Shown here: piece after piece, positions 38,090-48,028 of the stretch
How the letters are laid out: the number at the start of each line of letters is the position of its first letter
Numbering within the stretch: position 1 is the stretch's first letter
Origin: Paracoccidioides lutzii Pb01
Lineage: Eukaryota > Ascomycota > Eurotiomycetes > Onygenales > Ajellomycetaceae
Length of the DNA stretch: 64,000 nt
NCBI RefSeq assembly: GCF_000150705.2
Contig: NW_015440972.1
Coordinates: 176,801-240,800, forward strand
Direction of reading: 5' to 3'
Position numbers and translations under genes: made by a program
The notes under the pieces: model-generated
What the model was told of the DNA's origin: nothing
Database searches by the model: none
Seen by the model: the letters and a program-made list of their open reading frames with translations, nothing else

Positions 38090-40581
38090 CTACACAGGCT
38101 CACTAGAAATCCTCCTCTTCGGTCTCTTTATCCTCTCAGCCTTCATTACGCGTCTCGCCTTCCGGTGTTCTCGCATGGCCGCCAGGTAATCCTTGACTGG
38201 ATGCCAAAATGCATACACAGAAATAATGCTGACAACCAAGAACCCCGCAGTTCCACAAACGTACCAGAAGTACTGTTCGGAGCGCGAGGTGTTTGAGATG
38301 CCTTGCAAGTTCATGCCGAAGTAGGAGGTGCAGAAGGATAATGGGAGGAAGATTACAGTTACAGCGGTAAAGAGCATGATTGCGCGTTGTTGGCTGTCGC
38401 GAACGATAGTAAGTTCATTTTGTTCGATGGTGCGGAGGTGAAGGAGCTTGGTGGGGGTGGAGAGGTTAGCCAATGGGGTGAAGTAGGAGTGTTAAATAAG
38501 AGGGTTAGGTGTTAGAAACGGTTTTGGTTTACATCATTCATGGAATTTTGGATTTCATCGGAAATATTTCCAATATCGTCCCGTTGCTGGCGGATTTTGC
38601 CCAGCGCCCAATCAACCCTGTGTATACTAGACTCGCCGTCAGGGTTATGCGGGGCGTCATTTTCTCGGTCCTCTGTATCGTGAATTTCAACATCTTTACG
38701 CAGGCGGGTAAACAAGTCTTGTCTCGACTCCAACATCTTGGCCAGAAACCTGATCTCCTCCATGCACTGCAAGAATGTCCTCGTCAGACGCACGGTCTCA
38801 TCACGCCTCCAGGGTTCATAGGTTCGCAGTTTCTGGAAATTTCCTGTCAGCATGCACGAATAGGGGTTTACAGAGCGAGATTCGCTACTACGAACAAGGT
38901 CACGAAGAATGTTTTGGTATGCTTCCACGATCGAAATCTGATTATGGCCAAGGGTGTCATTATGTGGACATGTACCGATTTCAGTGGCGAGGTGAACTAC
39001 CAGCCATTCAGCAGTTGGCTTTTCCCACGTGCTTGTCCCAGTATGCGCAAACTCCTTCAGTGTTTGTCCCACAGCCGAAGCCCCTGGATTTAGTAGAATA
39101 TCGTCAGGAGACTGTCGGAGATATTCTTGTAGTCGAGCGTCGAGGTAATTGATGCCTTTTGTAGCAGACATTGTCAAGAGAAATCCTGGTTAAAATTATC
39201 AGCCTATGCAAAGCTCTATCATTTCAATGGGGAAAGATAAAGAGCGAACCATCACGTCTATGGAAAAACCGGAACTCATTTCGGACGAGCTGGGCGTCAA
39301 GAAATGATGGATGGCTTGAAAGGATTCGAAAATCACGGCTGTTCATGAGTGGCTTGATTCGACCTAGGGGCCCGCTCGCGCATATTGGAAGCCCATCTGA
39401 GATTTGCCAGGGTATGTCGGATGCAACCAGTTCCCAGAATGTGAGGTCGGTGTTAAGATGATCTGCTCGCCATTCTAAATCACCCCGCAGACTTGCATTT
39501 CTATCACCCCGAAGACACTCCCAGTCTAGCGGATCAGGTCGATTTCGTGACTTGGAGGCTTCTGAAGTTGAGATATCACCGTCAGCCTCTAATACTGATC
39601 CAGACAAATGCTCCATTTTTGAGAGGATGCAGTATGTGTCACGAAGGTCCTCGATTTCCATCCGATGCCGAAAACTCAAGGCATCGAGCTCAACATAGGC
39701 AAAGCCAACATGGCCAGCATTTTCAAATGGACGAGGTTCCTGGCTATTTGCATGTCGAAATAGGTCTTCAATTGACTATAGCAGATAAAAGCGGTTTGAT
39801 TTCAGCACGTGTGTCCAGCAAAGCAGTCGACAGGGACGAAATATCCCACTCACAGAATGATAAATTCCTCTGCCAACTGGGACATGTCTATTTCACCGTT
39901 AACTATGTGATGGCTATTGAGCAAATTGGGAAATATCAAATTTGTCTTACATCCACCGGACCTGAGCACCCTCCGGCTTATTCTGCCACTCTTGGGAAAG
40001 TCAGCAAACTTTCCCATACATCCACATCGAATTCTTTTTTTGCAACGAAATAGAACGTTAGACACGTACGGACTTCAATATCCCCAAGAAGAATTTCCTG
40101 TAGTTCTGCATGATTTGGATAGAAATCGCACACTTGAGCCTTGAGCAGAGCCCGGGGAGGAAACTGACACAAAGCCAAGTTGTGAAGGTTTTGGTCAGAA
40201 GGGAGATTCGAATATCCGTTGAAAAATGCAGAGAAAAGAAGGTGTTTCATCCCATTGCTACTTCGTTCCTCGTGAAGTTTTCGGATAGAGCTGAGGGTTG
40301 CAGCATGTCGTTTGTCTCGTGCCTTGGGTACAATTTCCACTGTTGCAGCATGGGCAGCCCTTGTACGGTCAAACTTATGCAGCACCGCATCTGTTCGTAT
40401 AGTGACTTTTTCTCCATTGTCACTATATGTAGTGTCAGCGACATCGGAATCGCTGACGGGAAAAAAAAAAAAAAAAAAAAAACCTGGAAGATTTGGATAG
40501 AACAACGGACGATGATTTTTCATGGATTATGACAGTGTTAATCGTCGCATCCGTTATCTCGACCACATCGATAGAAGCCAT
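38090..40581 (-). CDS. CorA-like divalent-cation transporter domain protein
   Basis: CorA proteins move Mg2+ and related ions across membranes. The C-terminal exon (38090-38446) encodes two membrane segments (AIMLFTAVTVIFLPLSF and VCGTAGFLVVSIISVYAF). The selectivity motif YFGMN lies just after the first. The tail is basic. Supported exons on the minus strand are 38090..38446, 38533..39185 and 39250..39775, joining in phase (MND-LLHLRTIEQNE; RRD-G-FLLTMSATKG). They carry DPLDWECLRGDR and HLNTDLTFWELVASDIPW, typical of fungal soluble N-terminal parts. Upstream coding sequence at 39978-40440 (KFDRTRAAHAA, CQFPPRALLKAQVCDFYPNH) belongs to it, but the junction between 39776 and 40060 was not solved. 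The 5' end is obscured by a 22-A tract; MASIDVVEITDA starting at 40581 is a plausible start in another frame. Confidence 0.72.
40461..40482 (+). repeat. Homopolymer of 22 A inside the 5' part of the CorA-like gene
   Basis: Read on the minus strand it is a poly-T run directly after AATCTTCCAGG and before CCCGTCAGCG. The reading frame differs on its two sides. Confidence 0.9.
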
Positions 40582-41016
40582 CTTGCAAGGAATCTCTTCA
40601 GCTGTAAACCCGACCTTCAGGATTCACGAGAAAATTAAAACATCAAGGATACGCAAAGGTTCATGCTTTGCAAACATTTTCAGAGGAAGTTCTGTCTTCC
40701 TCCAATGCGTCCGTGAAGATCAAAAGAGGAATAAAACAACTCAGAGAACTCTAAACAGAATGGGCTCTCCAGCCCCCTGGAACTACACCAGCTACCAGCG
40801 CCGCATGTTAAAGCGCCCTTCAAGATTCAGCCTGACTGATTCACAGCCTCAAATAACGGGGATTGACGGGTGTTCATGTTGAAACTGGCTGGGGAGAAAC
40901 AGAAACTAACAAAAGTGAGCGCCCTAGTGACAAGCTAATGCAAAAGGTTCGTGTTGATGGAAGATGGAATAATAATATAGAGCCTCGGGAGCACGAAGTT
41001 GTGGACTGAATGATAC

Positions 41017-41062
<46 letters not shown>

Positions 41063-42616
41063 TATTATTATTGACAAGGCTTCCCGACTTGATGCTAACA
41101 ATAGCATAACAGACATATCATCCATGGGAGGCCTCCCCGTTACAGTCGCAACTCATCCTTCAAGAGTCTCCTTTTGCTTCCAGTAACTATTAGCATGCAT
41201 GAAGGTGGAACCTTGGAAGGTCTGCAGGCGACACGCACACTGAAAGTCGCCTTTTAGCCACAGCACAACAACTGAGGCAGTCCAAGGCATGTCCCACAAA
41301 TGGTATGTATGTATCAGATTTCGCCTCGCATAATCCTCTGTGGTTTACGATGCCACCCCAATCAGCTATCTGCTAATAACGTTAGTTATTGGTTGCCTTT
41401 TCTAATGTAATTAGTTACAATATATATAGTTTATTTGATGCTTTAAATTATAAAGAAAAAAATAATAATAAATCTATTAAAATTAAACTTTTATGAGAAA
41501 GTTTTAACTCCGATTAAATATAAATTTAAAATTTTAATGTGAAAGCATCCAAGCATATTTATTGTTAGATTCTTCAAGTTAATACTCTTCTTCTAAAAGC
41601 TTTAATAGCTATATAAATCTATTAGATAGAGTTTTTTTCATAGGAAGATCAGATCAAATATAAATACTTTAAATAGTAAATCTATACTTTGTAACTTTTA
41701 AGCAACAGTCATAAACTTCTCAAACCCTGAACCTTGTGAGCTATAAGACTTTGTTTATTATCATCATTTAGCATCCCAACCCCTTTTCAACAGATGGATT
41801 GCAGGAGACAATAGTCATTGTGACAAAATAACTTAGAAGCAAGAAAGAAAAACGATGTTCAGATGATAAATAGTGTTTATTCACAGTAGGAAAAGCTCGT
41901 GTGTGAAATATTGATATTTATAGAGATATAACCGCTGACTTCATTTTAGAGGTGATGAGCAAGGTTGCAAAAGCAGTGCCACCCACAGAAAGGGGCTCTA
42001 AAATGGGTTGCTAGGCCAAGCTCTAGGGAGGGCACCCTCGCACTCCCTATCACAACCAAAACATGTCTTTGAAATCTTTGAAGTGTGTTCTGACGAGGAA
42101 CGGCACACAAGAATGGAACGTCATCACGGTCATCAAGAACAACATGGTGATATCTGAATTTTTATTTGAAGAGGTAAATCTCTACCCCAACACTCTTGAC
42201 AGTTTGATGCGTCAAGATAGTTAGTGGCTTTGCCGTAGTGAGATACCAGGTCGGTTAGAACGTGTTGATACACATTCTGCCCTTCGCGGAGTTGGAGAGC
42301 GCCACCAGGAGGGGCGGTGGACTTTTTAGCACGGAATGGGTTCAACCCCAAAAATCAGGCCCTTGTTAGGCGAGGCAGGCCCCCAAGAACGCCTAAAGCT
42401 GCCCCGAAGTCCAGGCAGTCCAGGCACCAACAAGGAACAAAGCAACATCCCCTACCCCTCCCTCCTTGCTGCAGCAACATGACTGGCTAAACCCAACTCA
42501 TGACGCCGCAAGCCCCGCGCTGCGGCTTGTCTAAAGACCATTTTTTATTCCCCTTTTATTTCCTCTTCTCGTTCTTTTGTAAATGCCTACCATTTGGTTA
42601 TGCATAGGGCCCAATT
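40582..42616. other. Intergenic with AT-rich island
   Basis: It holds the promoter of the CorA-like gene (left) and of the gene at 42617. A TTA microsatellite lies at 41017-41072. From about 41390 to 41760 base composition becomes strongly AT-rich with TA-rich words, like the RIP-affected copia body. No TE domain could be read there. Confidence 0.5.
41017..41072 (+). repeat. (ATT)n microsatellite
   Basis: About 18 ATT units with one extra T near 41061. On the minus strand it gives an Asn-run ORF, which is a repeat product and not a gene. Confidence 0.9.
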
Positions 42617-43906
42617 TTGAAGCTCAGGGTGGTAATTATGGTCAATAATGCTCCTCGGGCATTCGCCCTTCTCTTACTTCCCCCCCCTCCGCAGCCTTCT
42701 TCCCCCGCCGCCCTCAACGCTGCCTACCGTCCCCCCATCAAGGCCGCGGTGAAAAAGCTCAAACGCCTCTCAGCCAACTCTTCCACAAACTCATCCATCG
42801 ACATAGCACTTCCATATCTAGAATATAACATAGGGCAAAACCAGCGCACTTTCTCCGGATGTGAAGAATCAACTCTTTACAGCGTGCAAGAGCTTTTAGT
42901 CAACACATACACTCTCATCTCCTCAATATGTAACGAGCAGCAAAAACTAGATACCCTACCAGACAAAACCAACATCAATAATGTGGATATTCGAGTTATT
43001 TTAATAGGCTACGACCAGGCCTTCAACTATGACACTCTCATTCGTCCCGTGCGGTCCATACCGTCATGCATTGTCGATCTATCAGTTTTAGCCCTCTGTG
43101 ATCGGAACTGGTCTCACGTATATGTGACTGAGGGAGAACCAGGGGAGCGATTGTATCGACAGTTCAGGATGCTGGTGAATGGCAAGCTCTCGTCCAGAGT
43201 TGGTGGGACGTGGGTGACGGAGCGAGTACCTGGTGGAATGAGTTTTAATATCGCACGACAAACTGGACCAATTGCCACAGCAGCAACAACCGACGGGGAT
43301 ACAAGAAAGAGAGCAAGACAACAAGTTCTAGTTATTGGAGAGGAAGGAAGTAAGAAGACGGGGAACGAGAGAAATACTACCGACTTGAATCAAAAACTCC
43401 AGTTAACCATAGCTCTACTCTTGGCAGAGTTCAACGGAGGTGCGGGTGGACCAGAGAACAAAAACGCAGATCACGGGAATTCCTCGTTTCCAATTCCACC
43501 ATCTTCAAATTCACCCCGATCACACTCAGCCCTTGACGCTAGACGATTCCTCCAATCCATCGCTGACTGGCACCTTGCCGGAGATCGATTTTCGAAAACT
43601 CAGCCTGCCAGGCTTCGTTTTGAACTCAGCGCTTATGACTCTATGGCTATCCACCCTTGGCAGTTAGCTTACCTTTCGGACCCCCAACAGCAGCTGGAAC
43701 AGCTGCTTGCTGATACCGGGAGCGGGGGCGAAGGGGATGATACCGATGTAGAAAACACCCTTGTTTTGGGCGAATCGCAGAAAGATGGCTTAGTGAATCT
43801 GCTCGAACCATTTAAGGATAGGTGTCGAATGGTGGTCTGCAAAGATCTCACAACGTCATCATCTCCTTCTGAAGTGCTTCAAGACCATCTTGTTACCCAA
43901 AACTAA
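42617..43906 (+). CDS. Conserved-looking protein with a PPAT-like N-terminus, no catalytic motif
   Basis: A single 429-codon ORF with good coding character. The first ~190 residues (ALLLLPPPPQP, LNAAYRPPI, IDIALPYLE, CIVDLSVLALCDRNW, then YVTEGEPGERL) resemble, from memory, the N-terminal region of fungal phosphopantetheine adenylyltransferase (Cab4, coenzyme A synthesis). The nucleotidyltransferase core that should follow (TFDxxHxGH) is absent. Instead there is a Gly/Asn/Ser-rich linker around residues 240-300 and a segment RFLQSIADWHLAGDRFSK with no known motif. It could be a diverged paralogue, a protein that keeps only the regulatory part, or an unrelated family. The start may be the ATG at 42617 or the one at 42638. 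Confidence 0.55.
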   Translation: MKLRVVIMVNNAPRAFALLLLPPPPQPSSPAALNAAYRPPIKAAVKKLKRLSANSSTNSSIDIALPYLEYNIGQNQRTFSGCEESTLYSVQELLVNTYTLISSICNEQQKLDTLPDKTNINNVDIRVILIGYDQAFNYDTLIRPVRSIPSCIVDLSVLALCDRNWSHVYVTEGEPGERLYRQFRMLVNGKLSSRVGGTWVTERVPGGMSFNIARQTGPIATAATTDGDTRKRARQQVLVIGEEGSKKTGNERNTTDLNQKLQLTIALLLAEFNGGAGGPENKNADHGNSSFPIPPSSNSPRSHSALDARRFLQSIADWHLAGDRFSKTQPARLRFELSAYDSMAIHPWQLAYLSDPQQQLEQLLADTGSGGEGDDTDVENTLVLGESQKDGLVNLLEPFKDRCRMVVCKDLTTSSSPSEVLQDHLVTQN

Positions 43907-44524
43907 GGTATCTAACCTCCGATTCAACTTGGTTACGTTTAGCTACCATTTAAGTTAGCTTTTGGATTTTTAAGGACTATCGGAATTTTACCGTTAACAT
44001 TTGCACTTTGATGATTTTTTTTATGTTCCGGAATTTGTTCTCGGCACATGGCTTCCTTTTATTTTACGCAGATATGTCCTATATTGAATTTCTCCTCCAT
44101 ATTCACGCCATAAAAAGTTCCATGCCATCATAGATCCAACCTCTAGATTCGTTGAGTCATAGGGTCATTAATATTTGGGTATATAGCGCTTCAATTTATA
44201 CGTATGGGAGAAAGCATGAAAACGAGATGGTAATCAAAGGAGCAAAACAGATATAAAGCCACAAAATAACCGAATAAAATAATCATTCCAAGATAGAAGC
44301 GCAAATTTTAAAGGCGAGGTGATGTTCCCAAAATCCCCATACAAGAGTACCGGTTTCTGTCATTCGTCTCATAATAGGGTTTGTATTGGTCGCGTGTTGC
44401 ATAACAGCAACAAGATACATCCATTGAGATTTTCCGTCAAAAACATCAGGTGTATTTCCCGAGGTATATTTCACTCAGAAATGATTATGATTTCAACCAC
44501 TCTCAGTGTGCATATGTGTGTCTG
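43907..44524. other. Convergent intergenic region
   Basis: It holds the 3' ends of the 42617 gene and of the trehalase gene. AT-rich; no other feature seen. Confidence 0.55.
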
Positions 44525-47089
44525 TCAACGATGGACGGTCTCCATCCGCAAATCATCGTACGGGACACAAAGGCCCAGCGCTTTCACCATAATTTTTTTG
44601 TGCTGGATGAGTGACAGCCCATAAGAGAAGCTGGCATTGCTCCAACCGAACCTGTAACATTATAAAAGCTCAGCATTAGCATGATACAAGCAGTAGTGAA
44701 AAACTATATCAGCAACTTAAACAATAAATAACAGCAAGAACCAAGATAAGGAAAAGCCTACCCTTCAACATTCGCATATTTAAAATCTAGTCCCTGATTC
44801 CCATACTCAGCATTTACCTGGGTCGGGTTATCTAGCTGCGTCACATCATACTTCTCCACAATAGCTCCATGGTAATTTACTGCAACCCTGACCATGAGCT
44901 GCAGCCAGCGATACGCCAACCTCTCCATCTCATGAGTGTAACCATATCGCTTCAGTCCATCCCAGGCCAGTATCTGATGCGGCGCCCATCCGAAGGGAAA
45001 ATCCCATTGCTTCGGAGGCCGGTGAGGCATGCTAACTGGGCCCCGCGACTTCTCAGTACTTGTACTCAAGCCGCCGACGCATTCAAATTTGGGTAGTGCT
45101 TTGGTAACGAGAGATTCAGCTTGTTCAGGACTGGCAATGCCGCACCAAAGCGGGTAGAGGGTTGTTACATATTCATACGTGGTGGGCTGGTGGGTTCTTG
45201 TGTTGAAGTCGAAGTACATGCCTTGTTCTGGATTCCAGAGGTATTCGTTTGTACGCTCCCGACGTTTTTGGGCACGTTGAAACCAGGATGAAGATGTCTC
45301 GATCTGACCATTCATGCCTGGTACCTGCCATTCGGCTGGGACGGGAAGATTATCGTTGAAGACAGTTTCGATCGCCCAGGCTAGGTCAGTTTCATACTTG
45401 TATAGAAGACAGTTCAGGTCCACAGTGGCGAGGTCTGCACAGCCTTGGTCGAATCGGTACCTAGGTAGATGGGGTTAGTGTGCAGATAATGTGGAGCGAA
45501 GTTAGTGATAGAAACATAAAAAAGACTCACGATGTGTCATGTCCTGATTCTCTTACCCCTCTATCATGCATAAAGTATTGATCAAGTTCAGGTTCATTCC
45601 AGTTTCCAGCGTTATATTTGTTGATAAACTCAGGGATTGTGCAGCCGTGCTTTTCGGCATATTTGTAAAGGACCGCATCAAAATGCCCCTCTTCGACTTC
45701 TAAGGGAATACCTGCACCAGGGGGTCTAAACCGAGAGAGACCTGTGGTAGAGTCGTACCGCGGCTCAGACATCCAAACAGTGAAGTACTCTTTGATCGCA
45801 GCTAGAATTCCGGCCTTCAAAATCTCAGCTGCCTCATCTTTGTTGTCGAGAGCTTGGAAAATTCGCACCGCGAGATCTGTAAGGAACGGAGGTTGCGATC
45901 TGCAGAGGTAGTAAGATCTATTTGCATTCGGAATTTTACCGTAATTCTTCACTTCGAATATAAAGTTCCTGAGAATGTCTTTCGCTAGGTCAATCCTTCC
46001 CGCTTCTAGGAGACCGAGGCACGAAAAATAACTGTCCCAATAATAGCATTCGTTAAACCGACCACCGGGGACAACAAACTGCAGTCCTCTCGGTTTCTCC
46101 GGGTCCGAATAGTCCATTTCAAGCGCAAGCAAGCCAGGCCGGTCCCGGAGGGAATGGACAAATTCACCTGTAACTTCCCCATGAGGGAGATATTGAACTT
46201 GAAGATTCAATTGGGGTTTACTCTCCGAAACTTTGCAGTAATAATTATAAAGTCTCTCTTCGCCGTATGGAACGTAAATCCGTGGTCGTTGGTTCTCATT
46301 CCAGTCCTTGGGATCTGGCGCGGCAGCCTCGATCATCGACTCATCCAGCCGTCTGGTCAAATTGTTCCAGTATTGTTCCTTGATCTTACGGTTTATACGA
46401 GACACTGGGTCTTCGGAGACATCGGCAAAGTGAATCAGCTTTGATGCGCGTTTCCCCTTGGTCAGGTGAAGTTCCTCAAGGAGGTTTGCAAGAAGATACG
46501 TCCCCCGAATTTCCCGTGTCTTTCCGCCGTCAGAGAGCAAAGTCCCCAGAAAGACGACCTAGTTTGGATTTAGAATTCTATTCCTCAAGAGGTTATATCT
46601 TCTCACCTTGGGCCCATTGTCAAGCACGGTAATCTGCAAGTTCCTGTCCGTATCTTCTTGATCAAGCAAGTTCTCCATCGCATCATCCACCCAAACCTTG
46701 AAAACAGGCGGAAGCGAACCCTCATCTGCATTTCCAGTTAGCAAATTTTCGAGCAGGAGGGGATAATGGCAATAGAAACCTACCGTGGCTTCCTCGGCGT
46801 GTGCGCGGCGGTAGAAGTCGTTTTGGGATCGCTGGCTTCTCAAAGCATTAGCCGATGCACTTTCAAAATCCATAGTATAAAACCCAACTAGAAAAACATC
46901 ATCGAGTAGGAACATATGCAAATGTACGAATGAAGCTCCATTATGATGCGGATGGTTTTTGGATTGAGCCCACCTACTGCTCGAAACCCCACTACTCACA
47001 ATGGATGAGCACTTTCTGAGTACATGGGCTGCGTGGCTTAAGGCACGTTCAGTGAGGGGAAGAATCAACGGCGTGCTGCTGTCCTCCAT
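44525..47089 (-). CDS. NTH1: Neutral (cytosolic) trehalase, GH37
   Basis: The model is complement(join(44525..44651, 44762..45460, 45531..46558, 46607..47089)), 778 aa in phase. It hydrolyses trehalose to two glucose in the cytosol during recovery from stress and spore germination. A Ca2+-binding-like motif precedes the catalytic domain (DQEDTDRNLQITVLD, then NGPKV). Trehalase signature 1 is PGGRFNECYYWDSYF; signature 2 is QWDFPFGWAPHQ. The likely catalytic acids lie in ESGHDTS, which is completed by the splice to YRFDQG, and in NAEYGNQGLDF. The N-terminus lacks the RRxS phosphosite of classical neutral trehalases: RRAH stands in the comparable place, and RKCS near residue 25 is the only basic-Ser site. 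MDFESASA at 46874 is an alternative start. The C-terminal exon ends KALGLCVPYDDL and a short tail. Confidence 0.92.
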
Positions 47090-48028
47090 TCTTGTGGTCG
47101 GCTGGGTTAAGGATGCCTCAATTGACGGAACAAGCTTTCAGCAACTTGAGGTGTGGGCAGGTGATCTATGAGACTTGAGGAGCACACACAACAAGAATCT
47201 CTCAACCAAAAATAACTATATATAAATAGATAAAAATCTCGTTATTTCGATAGACAAGAGAAAACAAAATAAATGCAGCAGATTCGAGATCATAATATCT
47301 CTCAGCTTACGTGGCTAAGCGCCGCGGGGTTATTTAATAAGAAGGGTTTCGTAGTGTTGAATCAATCAAACCGTAGTTACTCAGTGAAGGTGAACCTATG
47401 ATGGGCATGAGAAACTATGACTCTCGTAGGCTCATGCACAGCCTGTTGAGGTAGTGAAACAACCCTTTGATGATTCTCAATGCAGTTGCTTGCTGGCACT
47501 AGAGAGCTCTAGAAATTGATTGATTGGTGTCAATATATAATAAACAATTTTAAATCACATGCTCTCCACGTCCTGACGTTTATGCATTCAACTCCAGTTA
47601 TATATAGGTGATACACACAGAGAGAAATCATATAAAGAAAAGAGGAGACGAGAGAGAATGCCTTCTACCTAAACCCAATAGGAATAAACTACCTGGCAGG
47701 CACATCCAATACCAAATCTCTACAGATAAAGCTATTAATGAGGTAAATTTAAACTCCTCATTCCATCCTATAGCAGGAGAGAAATACAGAAATAATTTTC
47801 CCAAACGGGATGCCAAACAACACCAATCCACTGCAAATCCTCTATGGCGCATCCACATTTCTAACCTTTAGGTCATGACATTGGTGCTTTCCAGAGATGA
47901 AGGCCTTTGGCGTTGTGAACAAGACGAGCTCCCGAAGCCAAGGGTATTAACATTAATAGTTAAAACGGCTTGGAGGCAAGTTTACCACAAACGAAAAGGG
48001 AACCAATACTGACGATGAGAGACTCTGA
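47090..48028. other. Intergenic between trehalase promoter and UFD2 3' end
   Basis: 939 bp; it must include the trehalase promoter. No gene seen; short ORFs on both strands at 47608-47871 lack any motif. The 47500-47560 part is AT-rich. Confidence 0.5.

Noticed and set aside
40874..41125. Minus-strand ORF with an Asn run
   Set aside because: It is produced by the ATT microsatellite and has no conserved flanks.
46726..46783. Possible 58-nt intron in trehalase exon 1 (GTAGGT...GCTAAC...GCAG)
   Set aside because: Signals look good, but removal shifts the frame out of the conserved DEGSLPPVFKVWVDD sequence, whereas the unspliced frame is open. Minor alternative splicing cannot be excluded.
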